From positions 35,661 to 99,660 of the forward strand of contig CAZHED010000020.1 of assembly GCA_964531095.1 (NCBI GenBank): a stretch of DNA of 64,000 nt, in the 5' to 3' direction. The notes beneath the pieces were generated by a model. It did no database searches. It saw nothing but the letters and a program-made list of their open reading frames with translations, and was not told the DNA's origin. Made by a program: the position numbers and the translations under genes. Position 1 is the first letter of the stretch, and each line of letters begins with the position of its first letter. Shown here one piece after another: positions 8,131-17,375 of this stretch. This stretch comes from Palsa-1150 sp964531095. Its GTDB lineage: Bacteria; Myxococcota_A; Polyangia; Polyangiales; Polyangiaceae.

Positions 8131-9314
8131 GCGAGCGCAAAGGGATCACTTCGACCGAAGCGGTGCATGCCGGCGACGAGAAACGAAAGGCGTTCGACGC
8201 CGTCACGACGCCCATCGTTCAGACCGCGACGTACGCATTCGCCGACACCGCCGAGATCGTCGCGCACACCGAGGGGCGACACCCGGACGAAGAGCGAGAG
8301 GAATACGGGCGATACGGCAACCCGACGGTGCGCGCGCTCGAGAAGCGCCTCGCCGCGCTCGAGGGAACCGACGATGCAGCCGTCTTTGCAAGCGGCATGG
8401 CGGCGGTGACGACGTCGTTGTTCGCCCTTGTCCGCGCCGGCCAGCACGTCGTTCTCTTCCGCGACTGCTACCGGAGAACGCTCGAATTCGTCACCGACGT
8501 TCTCGGGCGGTACGGCGTCGCGCACACGCTCCTCGACAGCGGTGATCTCGTTTCGCTCGAGAGAGCCATCCGTCCGGAGACGCGCCTCGTGGTCAGCGAG
8601 TCGCCGACCAATCCGCATCTCTCGTGCATCGACCTCGAGCGTTTGGCGGCCATCTGTCAGGCCCGCCGGGGGGTCAAGTCGATGATCGACGCAACGATCG
8701 CGACGCCGGTCAACTGCCGCCCCGCCTCGTTCGGCGTCGACCTCGTGATGCACAGCGCGACGAAGTACCTCGCCGGTCACAACGACGTGCTCGCTGGGGT
8801 CGTGTGTGGGCCGAGCGGCCTCGTGTCCATGATCCGCGACTTGCGCGGAGTGCTGGGCAACGTCTGCGACCCGCACGCGGCATTCCTCGTTGGGCGCGGG
8901 CTCAAGACGCTGGGTCTGCGCGTCGAGAAGCAGAACGCGACCGCTCTCACGATCGCTTCGCACCTCGCGAAGCACCCGCGCATCGAGCGCGTCTACTACC
9001 CAGGGCTGCCCTCTCACCCGACCCACGGGTTCGCGCACGCCCAGATGCGCGGCTACAGCGGTGTCATCAGCTTCGTCGTCAAGGGCGGACTCGACGCCGC
9101 CAGCCGCTTCGTCGACGCGGTGAAGATCGCCCGAATCGGTCCGAGCTTCGGCGGCGTCGAGACGTTGATCGAGCAACCAGCCATCATGAGCTACTACGGA
9201 ATGACCAGCGACGAGCGAGCCGCGGTCGGCATCGCCGACGGGTTGGTGCGCCTCTCGGTCGGCATCGAAGAGGCGCACGACCTCCTCTCGGACCTGGAAC
9301 GGGCGCTGGGCTAG
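8127..9314 (+). CDS. Cys/Met-metabolism PLP-dependent enzyme (cystathionine gamma-synthase/lyase type)
   Basis: This 395-residue protein belongs to the trans-sulfuration family (fold type I PLP enzymes), which make or break C-gamma to sulfur bonds in methionine and cysteine metabolism. Typical elements are the N-terminal TTPIVQTATYAF, the cofactor-binding YGRYGNPTVRALE and ASGMAAV, and the Schiff-base lysine in HSATKYLAGHND near residue 213. The usual DNTFATP loop before the lysine reads DATIATP here, a deviation of the Asn that normally follows the PLP-contacting Asp. The late motif GPSFGGVETLIEQPA matches cystathionine synthase/lyase members. I cannot separate gamma-synthase, gamma-lyase and methionine gamma-lyase by eye. 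The ATG overlaps the hydrolase stop by four bases. Confidence 0.9.
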   Translation: MSERKGITSTEAVHAGDEKRKAFDAVTTPIVQTATYAFADTAEIVAHTEGRHPDEEREEYGRYGNPTVRALEKRLAALEGTDDAAVFASGMAAVTTSLFALVRAGQHVVLFRDCYRRTLEFVTDVLGRYGVAHTLLDSGDLVSLERAIRPETRLVVSESPTNPHLSCIDLERLAAICQARRGVKSMIDATIATPVNCRPASFGVDLVMHSATKYLAGHNDVLAGVVCGPSGLVSMIRDLRGVLGNVCDPHAAFLVGRGLKTLGLRVEKQNATALTIASHLAKHPRIERVYYPGLPSHPTHGFAHAQMRGYSGVISFVVKGGLDAASRFVDAVKIARIGPSFGGVETLIEQPAIMSYYGMTSDERAAVGIADGLVRLSVGIEEAHDLLSDLERALG

Positions 9315-9339
9315 TGCGGCTCGGGCCCGCGCCAGCGAT

Positions 9340-11373
9340 TCACTTCAACAGCGCCAGGATGGCGCCCGCGTTCGCGGCCGCTTCCCTCGCGGTCGTAGGC
9401 GGCTCCGCGGCGATGTCTTCCTCGTCGAAGAGCTCCGGTGGCACATCCATCAGGAAGCGGCTCGGGGTCCGAGGAACGGCCTTGCCGCGAAGCATTCTCG
9501 ATTTGGCCCGAGAGAGAACGAGGCGCTCCCGCGCCCGGGTCACCCCCACGTACATGAGCCGGCGCTCTTCTTCGACGTCCGCGGTGCCGTCGATGATGTC
9601 GGTCGCGCGCGTGTCGAGAGTGCGCGCGTGCGGCAAGTATCCCTCTTCACAGCCGATGAGAAAGACGATCTCGAACTCCAGCCCCTTGCTCCCGTGCAAG
9701 GTCGAGAGGGTCACGACGTCTCCCTTGTCGTCGCCCTCGGCTTCGAAACCCATCGTGAGCGCATGCAAGAAGGAAGACAGGCCGTCCATCGGCACGCCGC
9801 CTTTCGCTTCTCTGCGTGCCAGGGCTCCGAATAGCCACTCGACGTTCGCCCAGCGCTTCGCGCCGACGTCGGGCGACGGCGCGCTCGCGTCGGTCTCGCG
9901 CTTGTATTGCACCCGCTCGCAGAGCGCGCGCGCCACTTCGCTCGGCAGGCGCTTGTCACCGAAGAGCTCGCGCCGCGTCGTCGCGACGACCTCGGCCAGC
10001 GACCGGCATCCGTCGCGGGCCGGACCGGGCACGTCGTCGAACGCGTCGACGCGCTCGACCGCCTGCCAGAGCGTCCACCCACGCTTCGCCGCGTGGAGCG
10101 CCAGCTTCTCGAGCGTCGCCTCGCCGATGCCGCGGGGGGGATGGTTGACCACGCGCCGGAGGCTGATCTCGTCGGCCGGATTCATGGCGAGCTTGAGGTA
10201 CGCGAGGACGTCCTTCACTTCTTTGCGCTCGAAGAACTGCACGCCGCCGACGACCCGGTGGGCGATTCCCTGCTCGCGTAGCGCCTCCTCGACGAGCTTC
10301 GACTGCCCGTTCGAGCGGTAGAGAATGGCCACGTCGCGCGGTCGCTTGCGGTCGTCGTGGATTAGCCGCCGCACTTCGCGACCGACCCACGCCGCCTCGT
10401 CCTCCGGTGTGGAAGCGACCGCGAGGCGCACCTTGTCTCCCCCGACGCGCTCCGTAAAGAGTACCTTGCGCCACTTGGCGTCGGTGCGCTTGGCGATGAT
10501 CGCGTTCGCGACGTCGAGGATCGGCGCACGGGACCGGTAGTTGTGCTCGAGCTTGACGACGCGGGCCCGCGCGAAGTGCTCGTCGAATGCGAGGATGTTG
10601 CGTACGTCGGCGCCGCGCCAGCCGTAGATGGCCTGGTCGTCGTCACCGACCGCGCAGATGTTCTTTCGTTCGCCGCAGAGCAGGCGGAGCAACTCGAGCT
10701 GGGCGCGGTTGGTGTCCTGGTATTCGTCGACGAGCACGTGCAAAAATTTCTCTTGCCAGCGTGCGCAGACGGACGCGCTGTCCAGCCACAGCCGGGCCAC
10801 CTCGCACACCAGATCGTCAAAGTCGTACGCCCGGTACTGCTTGAGCGCCCCCTGATAGCGCGGGAAGATGGCCTTGGTGATCTCGTCGTACTCGTCACGC
10901 TCCGGAAGCTCCGGGGCGGGGAGAAACGCGTTCTTCGCGTTCGAAATGCGCGCCAGCACCGCCTGCGCGTCGTAGGAGCGATCGATCCCGGCCGCCCGCA
11001 AGAGCTGCTTCACGAGCGCGGTTTGGTCGCCTTGGTCGAAAATCGTGAAGGCCCCACCGATGGCCTGTCGCTCGCGCCCGAGAACCTGGAGGCCGAACGC
11101 GTGGAACGTGCACACAGTGAGCGCACGCGTCGATGCGGCTCCCGACGGGCCGATCATCGTCGCGATGCGCTGGCGCATCTCGCCCGCGGCCTTGTTCGTG
11201 AAGGTGAGCGCGACAATCGCCTGAGGTGGGACCCCCCGCTCGATGAGGTGCACGATGCGATGCGTGACCACGCGGGTTTTTCCGGACCCGGCCCCCGCGA
11301 GGACCAGGAGGGGTCCGTCGCCGTGCTCGACGGCTTCTCGCTGGGCGGGGTTGAGGCGTGCCGCGAGCGTCAT
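9340..11373 (-). CDS. UvrD/Rep-family superfamily 1A DNA helicase
   Basis: A 677-residue ATP-dependent 3'-5' helicase of the Rep/UvrD/PcrA family, expected to act in replication restart and nucleotide excision or mismatch repair. The SF1A motifs appear in order: an early LNPAQREAVEHGDGPLLVLAG with the Q-motif, Walker A AGAGSGKTR near residue 29, motif Ia ALTFTNKAAGEM, Walker B VDEYQDTN near residue 217, motif III VGDDDQAIYGWRGA, motif V VVTLSTLHGSKGLEFE and motif VI RRLMYVGVTRARERL. The length is close to E. coli Rep (673), and no extra C-terminal domain is seen. It converges on the PLP enzyme and is divergent from the lipoprotein gene starting at 11455, with about 80 bases between. Confidence 0.95.
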   Translation of the reverse strand: MTLAARLNPAQREAVEHGDGPLLVLAGAGSGKTRVVTHRIVHLIERGVPPQAIVALTFTNKAAGEMRQRIATMIGPSGAASTRALTVCTFHAFGLQVLGRERQAIGGAFTIFDQGDQTALVKQLLRAAGIDRSYDAQAVLARISNAKNAFLPAPELPERDEYDEITKAIFPRYQGALKQYRAYDFDDLVCEVARLWLDSASVCARWQEKFLHVLVDEYQDTNRAQLELLRLLCGERKNICAVGDDDQAIYGWRGADVRNILAFDEHFARARVVKLEHNYRSRAPILDVANAIIAKRTDAKWRKVLFTERVGGDKVRLAVASTPEDEAAWVGREVRRLIHDDRKRPRDVAILYRSNGQSKLVEEALREQGIAHRVVGGVQFFERKEVKDVLAYLKLAMNPADEISLRRVVNHPPRGIGEATLEKLALHAAKRGWTLWQAVERVDAFDDVPGPARDGCRSLAEVVATTRRELFGDKRLPSEVARALCERVQYKRETDASAPSPDVGAKRWANVEWLFGALARREAKGGVPMDGLSSFLHALTMGFEAEGDDKGDVVTLSTLHGSKGLEFEIVFLIGCEEGYLPHARTLDTRATDIIDGTADVEEERRLMYVGVTRARERLVLSRAKSRMLRGKAVPRTPSRFLMDVPPELFDEEDIAAEPPTTAREAAANAGAILALLK

Positions 11374-11454
11374 GGCGGGTCGAGCGGTCGGGTTCTAAGC
11401 GAGACCACGATGGGGCGCCAGCGGCGCGGTTTCGCGTATGCTTCCCACTGCCCC

Positions 11455-13416
11455 ATGAGCCTTGCTCGCGCGTCCGCCGCGGCCGTTCCGCTCGTACTCA
11501 CGCTGTCCTGTGGCGGCGCGCCGCCGGCCACACAGGCCCCTGCGGCTCCCATCAGCGTTGCCCCGCCGTCCCCCCCGCCGTCCCCGGACCTGAGCGCCGT
11601 TCCTGCCCCTCCGGCGCTCGTCGTCTCCGGCCGCCTCGCGAAGCCGAGCGCCTCGCTCGCGCTCGTGCGCCAGTGGACCAACGTGCCCGAGCCACAGTCG
11701 GACGAGGTCACCCAGCTCGTGACCGGCGAAGCGATCGGCCCTCTGGTCGACCTCGATCAGCCCATCGACTTCGCCGTTGCCGTCGCCGGCACCGGTGCGC
11801 GCATCCACGATCGGACCGCCGTCTCGGCCATGCTCAAGGACGTCGAGCGAGCCAAAGCGACGCTCCAGGAGCGGTTCAAAGTCGTCCCGGGCGAAAACGG
11901 CGCGCTGCTGATCCAAGGCCTGGGGCACAGCGCGCGCCACGACGCCGACGAGGGGGCCGACGACCGCGGCGACGACGAGCGCCGCGCCTGCGAGATCGCG
12001 CCCGCATACGGGCCCGCCCCGACGCGGCTCGTCTGCGCTTGGGGAGCCAAGGCGCTCTTCGATCTCGCTCCCTGGCTGACCCGCACGGCCTCGCGCGCGG
12101 CGACGACGTCCGATCTTCACGTCGAACTTCGCATGCAGCCGCTCCGGCCCACGCTGACCAGCGCCAAGCGCCTCATCGGCACCGTTCTCGCGAGCGTGCT
12201 CGGATCGCGGCTCGGGTTATCGAGCGCGCGGGAGCTCGTGTCCAGTGTCGGCGGCGACGTCGTCGATTTCGCGCTGGACCTGGACACTGCGACGCTCGAC
12301 GTTCGAGCTAGCGAGCCAGCGAGCACCGCGATCGCGACCTTGCGCTTCTCGGGGCGGACGTCGGCTCTTGCCCGCCTCGCAACGGCCCACCCCGAGCGAA
12401 GCTCGGCGCCCCCCGAGGTCTTTTGGCAGTTGCCCGGCGACGCGGACGTTGCGTTCTTCGAGCGCGGCATCGACGACGTCGAGCTGGCGCGCGGCCGTGA
12501 TCTCGGGCTTCGTATCGCTGGCGACCGCCTAGCGGAGGACGGCCTCAAAGAGGCCGACCGCGAGGCGATCTTGGCGGCCCTCGGCAGGTTGACGACATCG
12601 GTGCCCACCGCGTACGCGAGCGGTCTCGATGGGGACGCGGTCGCCAAAGCGATTGCCGCCGAGCGGTCGCGCAAAGATGGCTCCGACTCGGCGGCGGCGG
12701 AAGAGGCGTCGCGTGCGTCGACCGAGGCGCTCCTCGGCTGGCGCGTGGTCGAGCTCGACGAGTCTTCGGTGAGGTTGGCAGGCGCGGTCCGAGACCTGGC
12801 GGGAGCATGGGCGAAGCCGGCCGTTGCCGCCGCATTTCACGCGAAGGGCAGGCCGGCCCCGTCCCTCCGTCCATTGCCCCTTCCCAAAGGCGTGACGCTT
12901 GCGGCGGGTACGCTCCATTACATGCTCGAGTGGCCCTTCGGCGGGCCTCGCGCGACGCCCGCCGCAAAGCCGATGGTCGCGACGACACCAGGCAAGGCCG
13001 TCGCCGTGCATTTGTTCATCGCCCCCGAGGGCGCGCGCACGTGGGTGGCGCTCGGCGGAGGAGAGGGGCTCGTCGCTTCGAAGCTCGCTGCGTCGATGGC
13101 GGCTGCGCCGGATAGTCTGGGCACGCGCGCGGAGATGGCGCCGCGCAAAGCGGCCATCGTCGGCGCCGCGGGATTCCTGACGGTCCGCGGCTTGTCCGAA
13201 GCGGCGGAGCTGCTGGCGGCCACATTCGGCGATCAGGCCGGGGAGCTCGAGGGCTTCGACGTGCTCGGGCAGATGCCGCACCGCGGCATGGCCCCTGTGT
13301 GGTTCTCATGGACGGCTGCTCCCGACGCCGGTGCAGCGTCGGTCACGGCGACCCTGGACATACCGCGCGCCGCGATGGAGGACGTCGCCACGGCGATCAT
13401 GAGGCATGGGTTCTGA
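11455..13416 (+). CDS. Large hypothetical lipoprotein
   Basis: With the ATG at 11455 the protein has 653 residues and begins with a clear lipoprotein signal: basic start, hydrophobic run and LTLSCGG, then an Ala/Pro-rich linker (PPSPPPSPDLSAVPAPP). An ATG at 11410 in the same frame would bury the signal behind 15 more residues. The body alternates helical and strand-like stretches with no motif I recognise. Residues about 50-250 and 480-640 look similar in composition, with repeated hydrophobic patterns such as AVHLFIAPEGARTWVALGGG. It is probably an outer-membrane-anchored periplasmic protein. The next lipoprotein gene starts 11 bases before its stop, so they are co-translated, and an AgmX-domain gene follows. 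Confidence 0.8.
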   Translation: MSLARASAAAVPLVLTLSCGGAPPATQAPAAPISVAPPSPPPSPDLSAVPAPPALVVSGRLAKPSASLALVRQWTNVPEPQSDEVTQLVTGEAIGPLVDLDQPIDFAVAVAGTGARIHDRTAVSAMLKDVERAKATLQERFKVVPGENGALLIQGLGHSARHDADEGADDRGDDERRACEIAPAYGPAPTRLVCAWGAKALFDLAPWLTRTASRAATTSDLHVELRMQPLRPTLTSAKRLIGTVLASVLGSRLGLSSARELVSSVGGDVVDFALDLDTATLDVRASEPASTAIATLRFSGRTSALARLATAHPERSSAPPEVFWQLPGDADVAFFERGIDDVELARGRDLGLRIAGDRLAEDGLKEADREAILAALGRLTTSVPTAYASGLDGDAVAKAIAAERSRKDGSDSAAAEEASRASTEALLGWRVVELDESSVRLAGAVRDLAGAWAKPAVAAAFHAKGRPAPSLRPLPLPKGVTLAAGTLHYMLEWPFGGPRATPAAKPMVATTPGKAVAVHLFIAPEGARTWVALGGGEGLVASKLAASMAAAPDSLGTRAEMAPRKAAIVGAAGFLTVRGLSEAAELLAATFGDQAGELEGFDVLGQMPHRGMAPVWFSWTAAPDAGAASVTATLDIPRAAMEDVATAIMRHGF

Positions 13417-13840
13417 TCGGACGCGGCGCTTTCTGGCGGCGATTTCGCTGGCCACACTGGCCGGTTGCAGCCGCCCCCCTCCCGACGCTTCTCCGGATGG
13501 GGCCGTGCGTCTCTTCCTCGACGACATGGAGGCCGCCGAAGGCGACGGGCGCGAGACGCGCCACGCCTACGACCTTCTTGGGCCTTCCGCTCGCGCAAAC
13601 CTGGAAGAGCGCGCGCGGCGAACGAGCCGGCTTCAGGGGCGCCAGGTGCACCCGTGGGACATGCTCGCGGCCGGTCGATTCGGCGTCGCGTTTCGCCCGA
13701 AGAGCATGCACGCCAAGGTGGTCGGCGACCGCGCGTCCGTCGAAGTGCTTGGAGCGGACCCGCAGAGCGACCGGGCGATTGTCGCATGCGTGCGCGAAGC
13801 TGGCGGTTGGCGCATCGAGCCTGAGCTCCCGGAGCCCTGA
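13406..13840 (+). CDS. Small hypothetical lipoprotein
   Basis: A 144-residue protein starting inside the end of the preceding lipoprotein gene (11-base overlap). Its signal peptide ends in the consensus lipobox LAGC at residues 18-21. The mature part (from SRPPPDASPDGAVRLFLDDMEAA) has the look of a small NTF2/DUF4878-like fold: a first helix with LFLDDMEAAEGD, a central YDLLGPSARANLEERA and a terminal strand pair VACVREAGGWRIEPE. Proteins of this shape are common myxobacterial lipoproteins of unknown role. The fold assignment is a guess from pattern alone. Tight spacing makes it part of the same transcript as the 653-residue lipoprotein. Confidence 0.8.
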   Translation: MGSDRTRRFLAAISLATLAGCSRPPPDASPDGAVRLFLDDMEAAEGDGRETRHAYDLLGPSARANLEERARRTSRLQGRQVHPWDMLAAGRFGVAFRPKSMHAKVVGDRASVEVLGADPQSDRAIVACVREAGGWRIEPELPEP

Positions 13841-13884
13841 CGGGGATTTGCCTCGTCCGACCGAACGGGCATAGAGGTGAGCGC

Positions 13885-14949
13885 ATGCCGTCGGAGTCAC
13901 CGCCGCTGTCCGCTAGCTGGTTGCTCGCGTTCGCCCTCGGATCGAGCGGGTGTATGGTCGCTCGTCCGAGCGAAATGGGCGTTCCCGCGATTCCGAGCGT
14001 CGCGTCGATTCCGGTGGCTCCGTTGGGAACGGCTCCGTCGCTCTCCCCCGCGGCGCCCGCGCCGGTCGTCGGACTCGGCGTCGCGTCCTCTGCTTCGCCA
14101 CCGCCGGCCGTAGAGGCGTCCGCGCCGCCAGAGAACCAGACGGCGCTGGTGCCGTCTGCTCCTCCTCCCAAACCGTTGGTGGTCCTCGTCGACGAGCTGC
14201 CGTACCGCTGGGCGCACCTGGTCGCCAAAGATTCCCCGGAGCACGTTTACGCGTCTCGGGCAAAGCGCGGCCGAAGCGCGCGTCCGTACCATCCGGCTCC
14301 GGGGATCGTCGTCGAGGCCTCGGATGCACAAGGCGGGATCGCCGCTGCGGAAGTGCAGCGTGCGGCGCGCGCCGCCGGATACTGGCCCTTTCTGCGATGC
14401 TACCAAGAGGGTCTGCGGCGTGATCAGGGGCTCCGAGGCAAGGTGTCGCTCGACCTGTCGATCGCCGCGGGCGGCGCCGTCGAGCGTACGGAGGTCGAAT
14501 CAGCGACGCTGCGTGACGAGAGCGTCGCGCTGTGCATCGGGCGCGAGGCGTCGCACTTCGCCTTCTCGCCGACAGAGTCGCCGACGAAGGCAAAGGTGGA
14601 TGTCTCGCTCTCGGCGGGCGACGAGCCGGTCATCGTGCCCCGCCCCGTTCTTCACGCCGACGAGCTGCGCGAGGCGCTGCGCGCATCGTGGCCCGCCGTC
14701 GAGCAATGCTACGCCTCCCAACTGCAGCAGCGCCCGAACGCCGGGGGCCGTCTCGAGCTGCGCTTTCGCGCGAGGTCGAACGGGGAGATCGTCGATGTGG
14801 CGGAGGAGGGCGAGACGCGCTTCGGCGACGTCGAAGTCACGCGGTGCGTGCTGGGGGTGTACCGCACGGCGAGGCTGCCGGCGGCGCGCGTTTGCAGCGC
14901 CCGAGAGACGAGTTTCGGGTACGCGCTCCACCTCGAGTCCAGGCGGTAG
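13885..14949 (+). CDS. Lipoprotein with two AgmX/PglI C-terminal-like domains
   Basis: The 354-residue protein has a lipoprotein-type start (LLAFALGSSGCM) and a long Pro/Ala-rich linker. Two copies follow of the small domain found at the C-terminus of AgmX/PglI-type gliding proteins. Copy 1 is near residues 160-240 (FLRCYQEGLRRDQGLRGKVSLDLSI, then VALCIGREASHFAF). Copy 2 is near residues 260-340 (VEQCYASQLQQRPNAGGRLELRFRA, then VTRCVLGVYRTARLP). Each copy has the characteristic pair of cysteines, one in the CY motif and one before the closing segment. In myxobacteria this domain occurs in TonB-like envelope proteins and motility accessory proteins. A direct motility role is not shown here. 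It lies 44 bases after the small lipoprotein and probably belongs to the same operon. Confidence 0.85.
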   Translation: MPSESPPLSASWLLAFALGSSGCMVARPSEMGVPAIPSVASIPVAPLGTAPSLSPAAPAPVVGLGVASSASPPPAVEASAPPENQTALVPSAPPPKPLVVLVDELPYRWAHLVAKDSPEHVYASRAKRGRSARPYHPAPGIVVEASDAQGGIAAAEVQRAARAAGYWPFLRCYQEGLRRDQGLRGKVSLDLSIAAGGAVERTEVESATLRDESVALCIGREASHFAFSPTESPTKAKVDVSLSAGDEPVIVPRPVLHADELREALRASWPAVEQCYASQLQQRPNAGGRLELRFRARSNGEIVDVAEEGETRFGDVEVTRCVLGVYRTARLPAARVCSARETSFGYALHLESRR

Positions 14950-14990
14950 AAGGGTGGTCCGGGCAAGGACGAAGCGGACGGCTCGCCCGG

Positions 14991-17318
14991 TCACGCATCG
15001 AGCGGCGCGAACAGCGCCTCGATCTCCCCCTCATCGATTGGCGCGGCGCCGGCCACGTCGCCGAGGAGCGCGTTCGACAGCCACCGTTTTCGCTGCTGCA
15101 GAGCGAGGACGCGCTCCTCGACGCTGCCGGCCGCATACAGGTTGTGCACGAACACCGGACGGCGCTGCCCGATGCGGTGAGCGCGATCGGTCGCCTGCGC
15201 CTGCGCCGCCGGGTTCCACCACGGATCGTAGTGCACGACCGTGTCGGCACTCGTGAGGTTCAGCCCCGTGCCGCCTGCTTTGAGGCTAATCAGAAAGACG
15301 TCCGCGCGCCCCTTCTCGAAGGCATCGACGACGCGCTGGCGTTCGCGTGTCTGACCCGTCAAGGCCAGATGTGCGACGTCGCGAGCGCTGAGCGCGTCGG
15401 CCACGAGCGCCAGCATGCTCGTGAATTGCGAGAAGACGAGGATGCGGTGGCCGCAGGAGAGCTCTTGACCCAGGAGATTCAGGAGGGCATCGAGCTTGGC
15501 GGATTCGGTCACCGGCCGGGCCGCGTCGAGGGCGACGAGCCTCGGATCGCAGCAGACCTGACGAAGCTTCGTGAGCGCGTCGAGGATGGCGATCGTGGAG
15601 GCGGCGATGCCTTTGGCCCGGATCGCGCGCCGGACGTCGGCGTGCGCGGCGACTCGAATGGACTCGTAGAGCTCGCGCTGCTGCCCCCCGAGCTCGACTG
15701 GACAGAACAGCTCTGTTTTGGCGGGCAGATCGCGGGCGACGTCGCACTTGAGCCTCCGCAGAACGAAGGCGGCCACCGTGGCGCGAAGGGCCGCGAGACG
15801 CGCCTGGTCGCCGCTTTTCTCAATCGGCTGTCGCCAGAAGCGCCGGAACGAGAGCTCGTCGCCGAGAAGGCCCGGGACGAGCCAGTCGAAGAGGGACCAG
15901 AGCTCGCCGAGGTTGTTTTCGACCGGCGTGCCGGTCAGGCAGAGGCGGTGCTCGGCAGAGACGCGCTCGATCGCGCGACGGGCCTGGCTGCGTGCATTCT
16001 TGATCGCTTGCGCCTCGTCGAGGATGGCCAGATGAAAGTGGAGCTCGGCGAACCGATCTTCGTCGCGGACCAAGACGGGATACGTCGTGATCACGACGTG
16101 CGCGCCGGCCACTTCGTGCCAGCGGGATCGCCGTCCGGGGCCGTGGAGGATAAGAACTCGAAGGTGCGGAGCGAACCGGGCGATCTCGCGCGACCAGTTG
16201 CCGACGAGCGTCGTGGGCGCAACGACCAGGGCCGGACGATCCAGCCTTCCCGCCGCGAGCTCGACGCAAATGTGAGCGATGGTCTGGAGCGTCTTGCCCA
16301 GCCCCATTTCGTCGGCCAGGATGCCGCCTTTGCAAGTCTCGCGCAGCCGCTGGAGGAAAGAGACGCCTTCCGCCTGGTACGGGCGGAGCGTGGCTTGCAA
16401 GTCGCCAGGCGGCTGCGCGGGCTGCAAGGGGGCAGCCTGCGAACGCGCGCGTTCGGTCAGCCGAGACGGGTCGGTCCACGCGATGGATACCCCCCGGAAC
16501 GCGGCGTCCAGTTCGGCGAGCGCGCCGCAGCGCACCTCCGGAAACGCGCGACCGGCATGATGCCCCCCTTGGTAGAGCTCCGCGACGACGCGCAAGAGCG
16601 CGCGCAGTCGATCGATTGGGATCGTCACATGGTGCGTGTCGTTCACCCGTAGGGCCCAGATTGGGCGGCAAGTGGCGGCGAGGCCGTCGATCTCGCCGCT
16701 GCCGTCGGCCCTCTCGAGGAGCTCGAGCACAACCGGAAGCAAGTCCACACGCGCTCCGTCGATCTCGATACCGAGCTCCAGGCCGAACCAATCCGGACGT
16801 TCGTCGCACGGCTCGACGCGCGCGTACCAGGCTGGCTCCGGCTCTACGATGCGAAACGGGTAGGCGTCGTCGACCTCCACCCGCCAGCCGAGCGCACGCC
16901 ATTGCGATAGGGCCCGTGCGGTAAACCCGCAGAACGAGTGCTCGTCGCCGTCGGCGCGCACGACGTACTCCGCGTCGCATCCGGCCGGAGGGGCGATCAT
17001 GTCGAAGCACGCTAGCTCCACGGCGCCGAGCCGCTCGATGGCGCGTCTCGCGGCGCCCTCCGATGCGCGGTCTCGGTCGATCGTCTCGACGACGCCTCCC
17101 GCGGCGCGCAGCACGCGAGATCGATCGTCGCTCGCGCGAAGGCGCGTGCCCGAATAGTCGAACGACAGCTCGACGAGAGGTACGACCAGCTCGACGACGT
17201 CGCACGAGAGCTGCTCAGTGCTGGCGATGACGACCCTGTCTGCGAAGAGCCGGACGCAGGGGACGGGCGCTACTTGGCCGATCGCGGCCCCGTCAGAGAT
17301 CGGCGACGGAAGCGTCAC
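14991..17318 (-). CDS. SNF2-family DEAD/DEAH-box helicase
   Basis: A 775-residue SWI2/SNF2 ATPase. The first 300 residues have no recognised motif and lack the SWIM zinc finger often found in bacterial SNF2 proteins. The ATPase begins near residue 318 (LRPYQAEGVSFLQRL). Walker A is GILADEMGLGKT near 332-343, motif Ia is VVAPTTLVGNW, the DEAH-type box is LDEAQAIKN near 433, motif III is CLTGTPVENNLGELWSLFDWL, motif V is SLKAGGTGLNLTSAD and motif VI is QATDRAHRIGQRRPV near 714. Such proteins translocate on double-stranded DNA and displace proteins such as stalled RNA polymerase. The ATPase looks complete. The gene converges on the AgmX-domain gene. Confidence 0.93.
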   Translation of the reverse strand: MTLPSPISDGAAIGQVAPVPCVRLFADRVVIASTEQLSCDVVELVVPLVELSFDYSGTRLRASDDRSRVLRAAGGVVETIDRDRASEGAARRAIERLGAVELACFDMIAPPAGCDAEYVVRADGDEHSFCGFTARALSQWRALGWRVEVDDAYPFRIVEPEPAWYARVEPCDERPDWFGLELGIEIDGARVDLLPVVLELLERADGSGEIDGLAATCRPIWALRVNDTHHVTIPIDRLRALLRVVAELYQGGHHAGRAFPEVRCGALAELDAAFRGVSIAWTDPSRLTERARSQAAPLQPAQPPGDLQATLRPYQAEGVSFLQRLRETCKGGILADEMGLGKTLQTIAHICVELAAGRLDRPALVVAPTTLVGNWSREIARFAPHLRVLILHGPGRRSRWHEVAGAHVVITTYPVLVRDEDRFAELHFHLAILDEAQAIKNARSQARRAIERVSAEHRLCLTGTPVENNLGELWSLFDWLVPGLLGDELSFRRFWRQPIEKSGDQARLAALRATVAAFVLRRLKCDVARDLPAKTELFCPVELGGQQRELYESIRVAAHADVRRAIRAKGIAASTIAILDALTKLRQVCCDPRLVALDAARPVTESAKLDALLNLLGQELSCGHRILVFSQFTSMLALVADALSARDVAHLALTGQTRERQRVVDAFEKGRADVFLISLKAGGTGLNLTSADTVVHYDPWWNPAAQAQATDRAHRIGQRRPVFVHNLYAAGSVEERVLALQQRKRWLSNALLGDVAGAAPIDEGEIEALFAPLDA

Positions 17319-17375
17319 GTAGCCTTCTTTTCATCATACTCGGCGAGGCTTGTCGAACGTTTGGACAACCTCGAG

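Noticed and set aside
10543..11454. Upstream extension of the 653-residue lipoprotein frame by about 300 codons
   Set aside because: The extension is antisense to the UvrD/Rep helicase, and the lipoprotein signal begins only at 11455.
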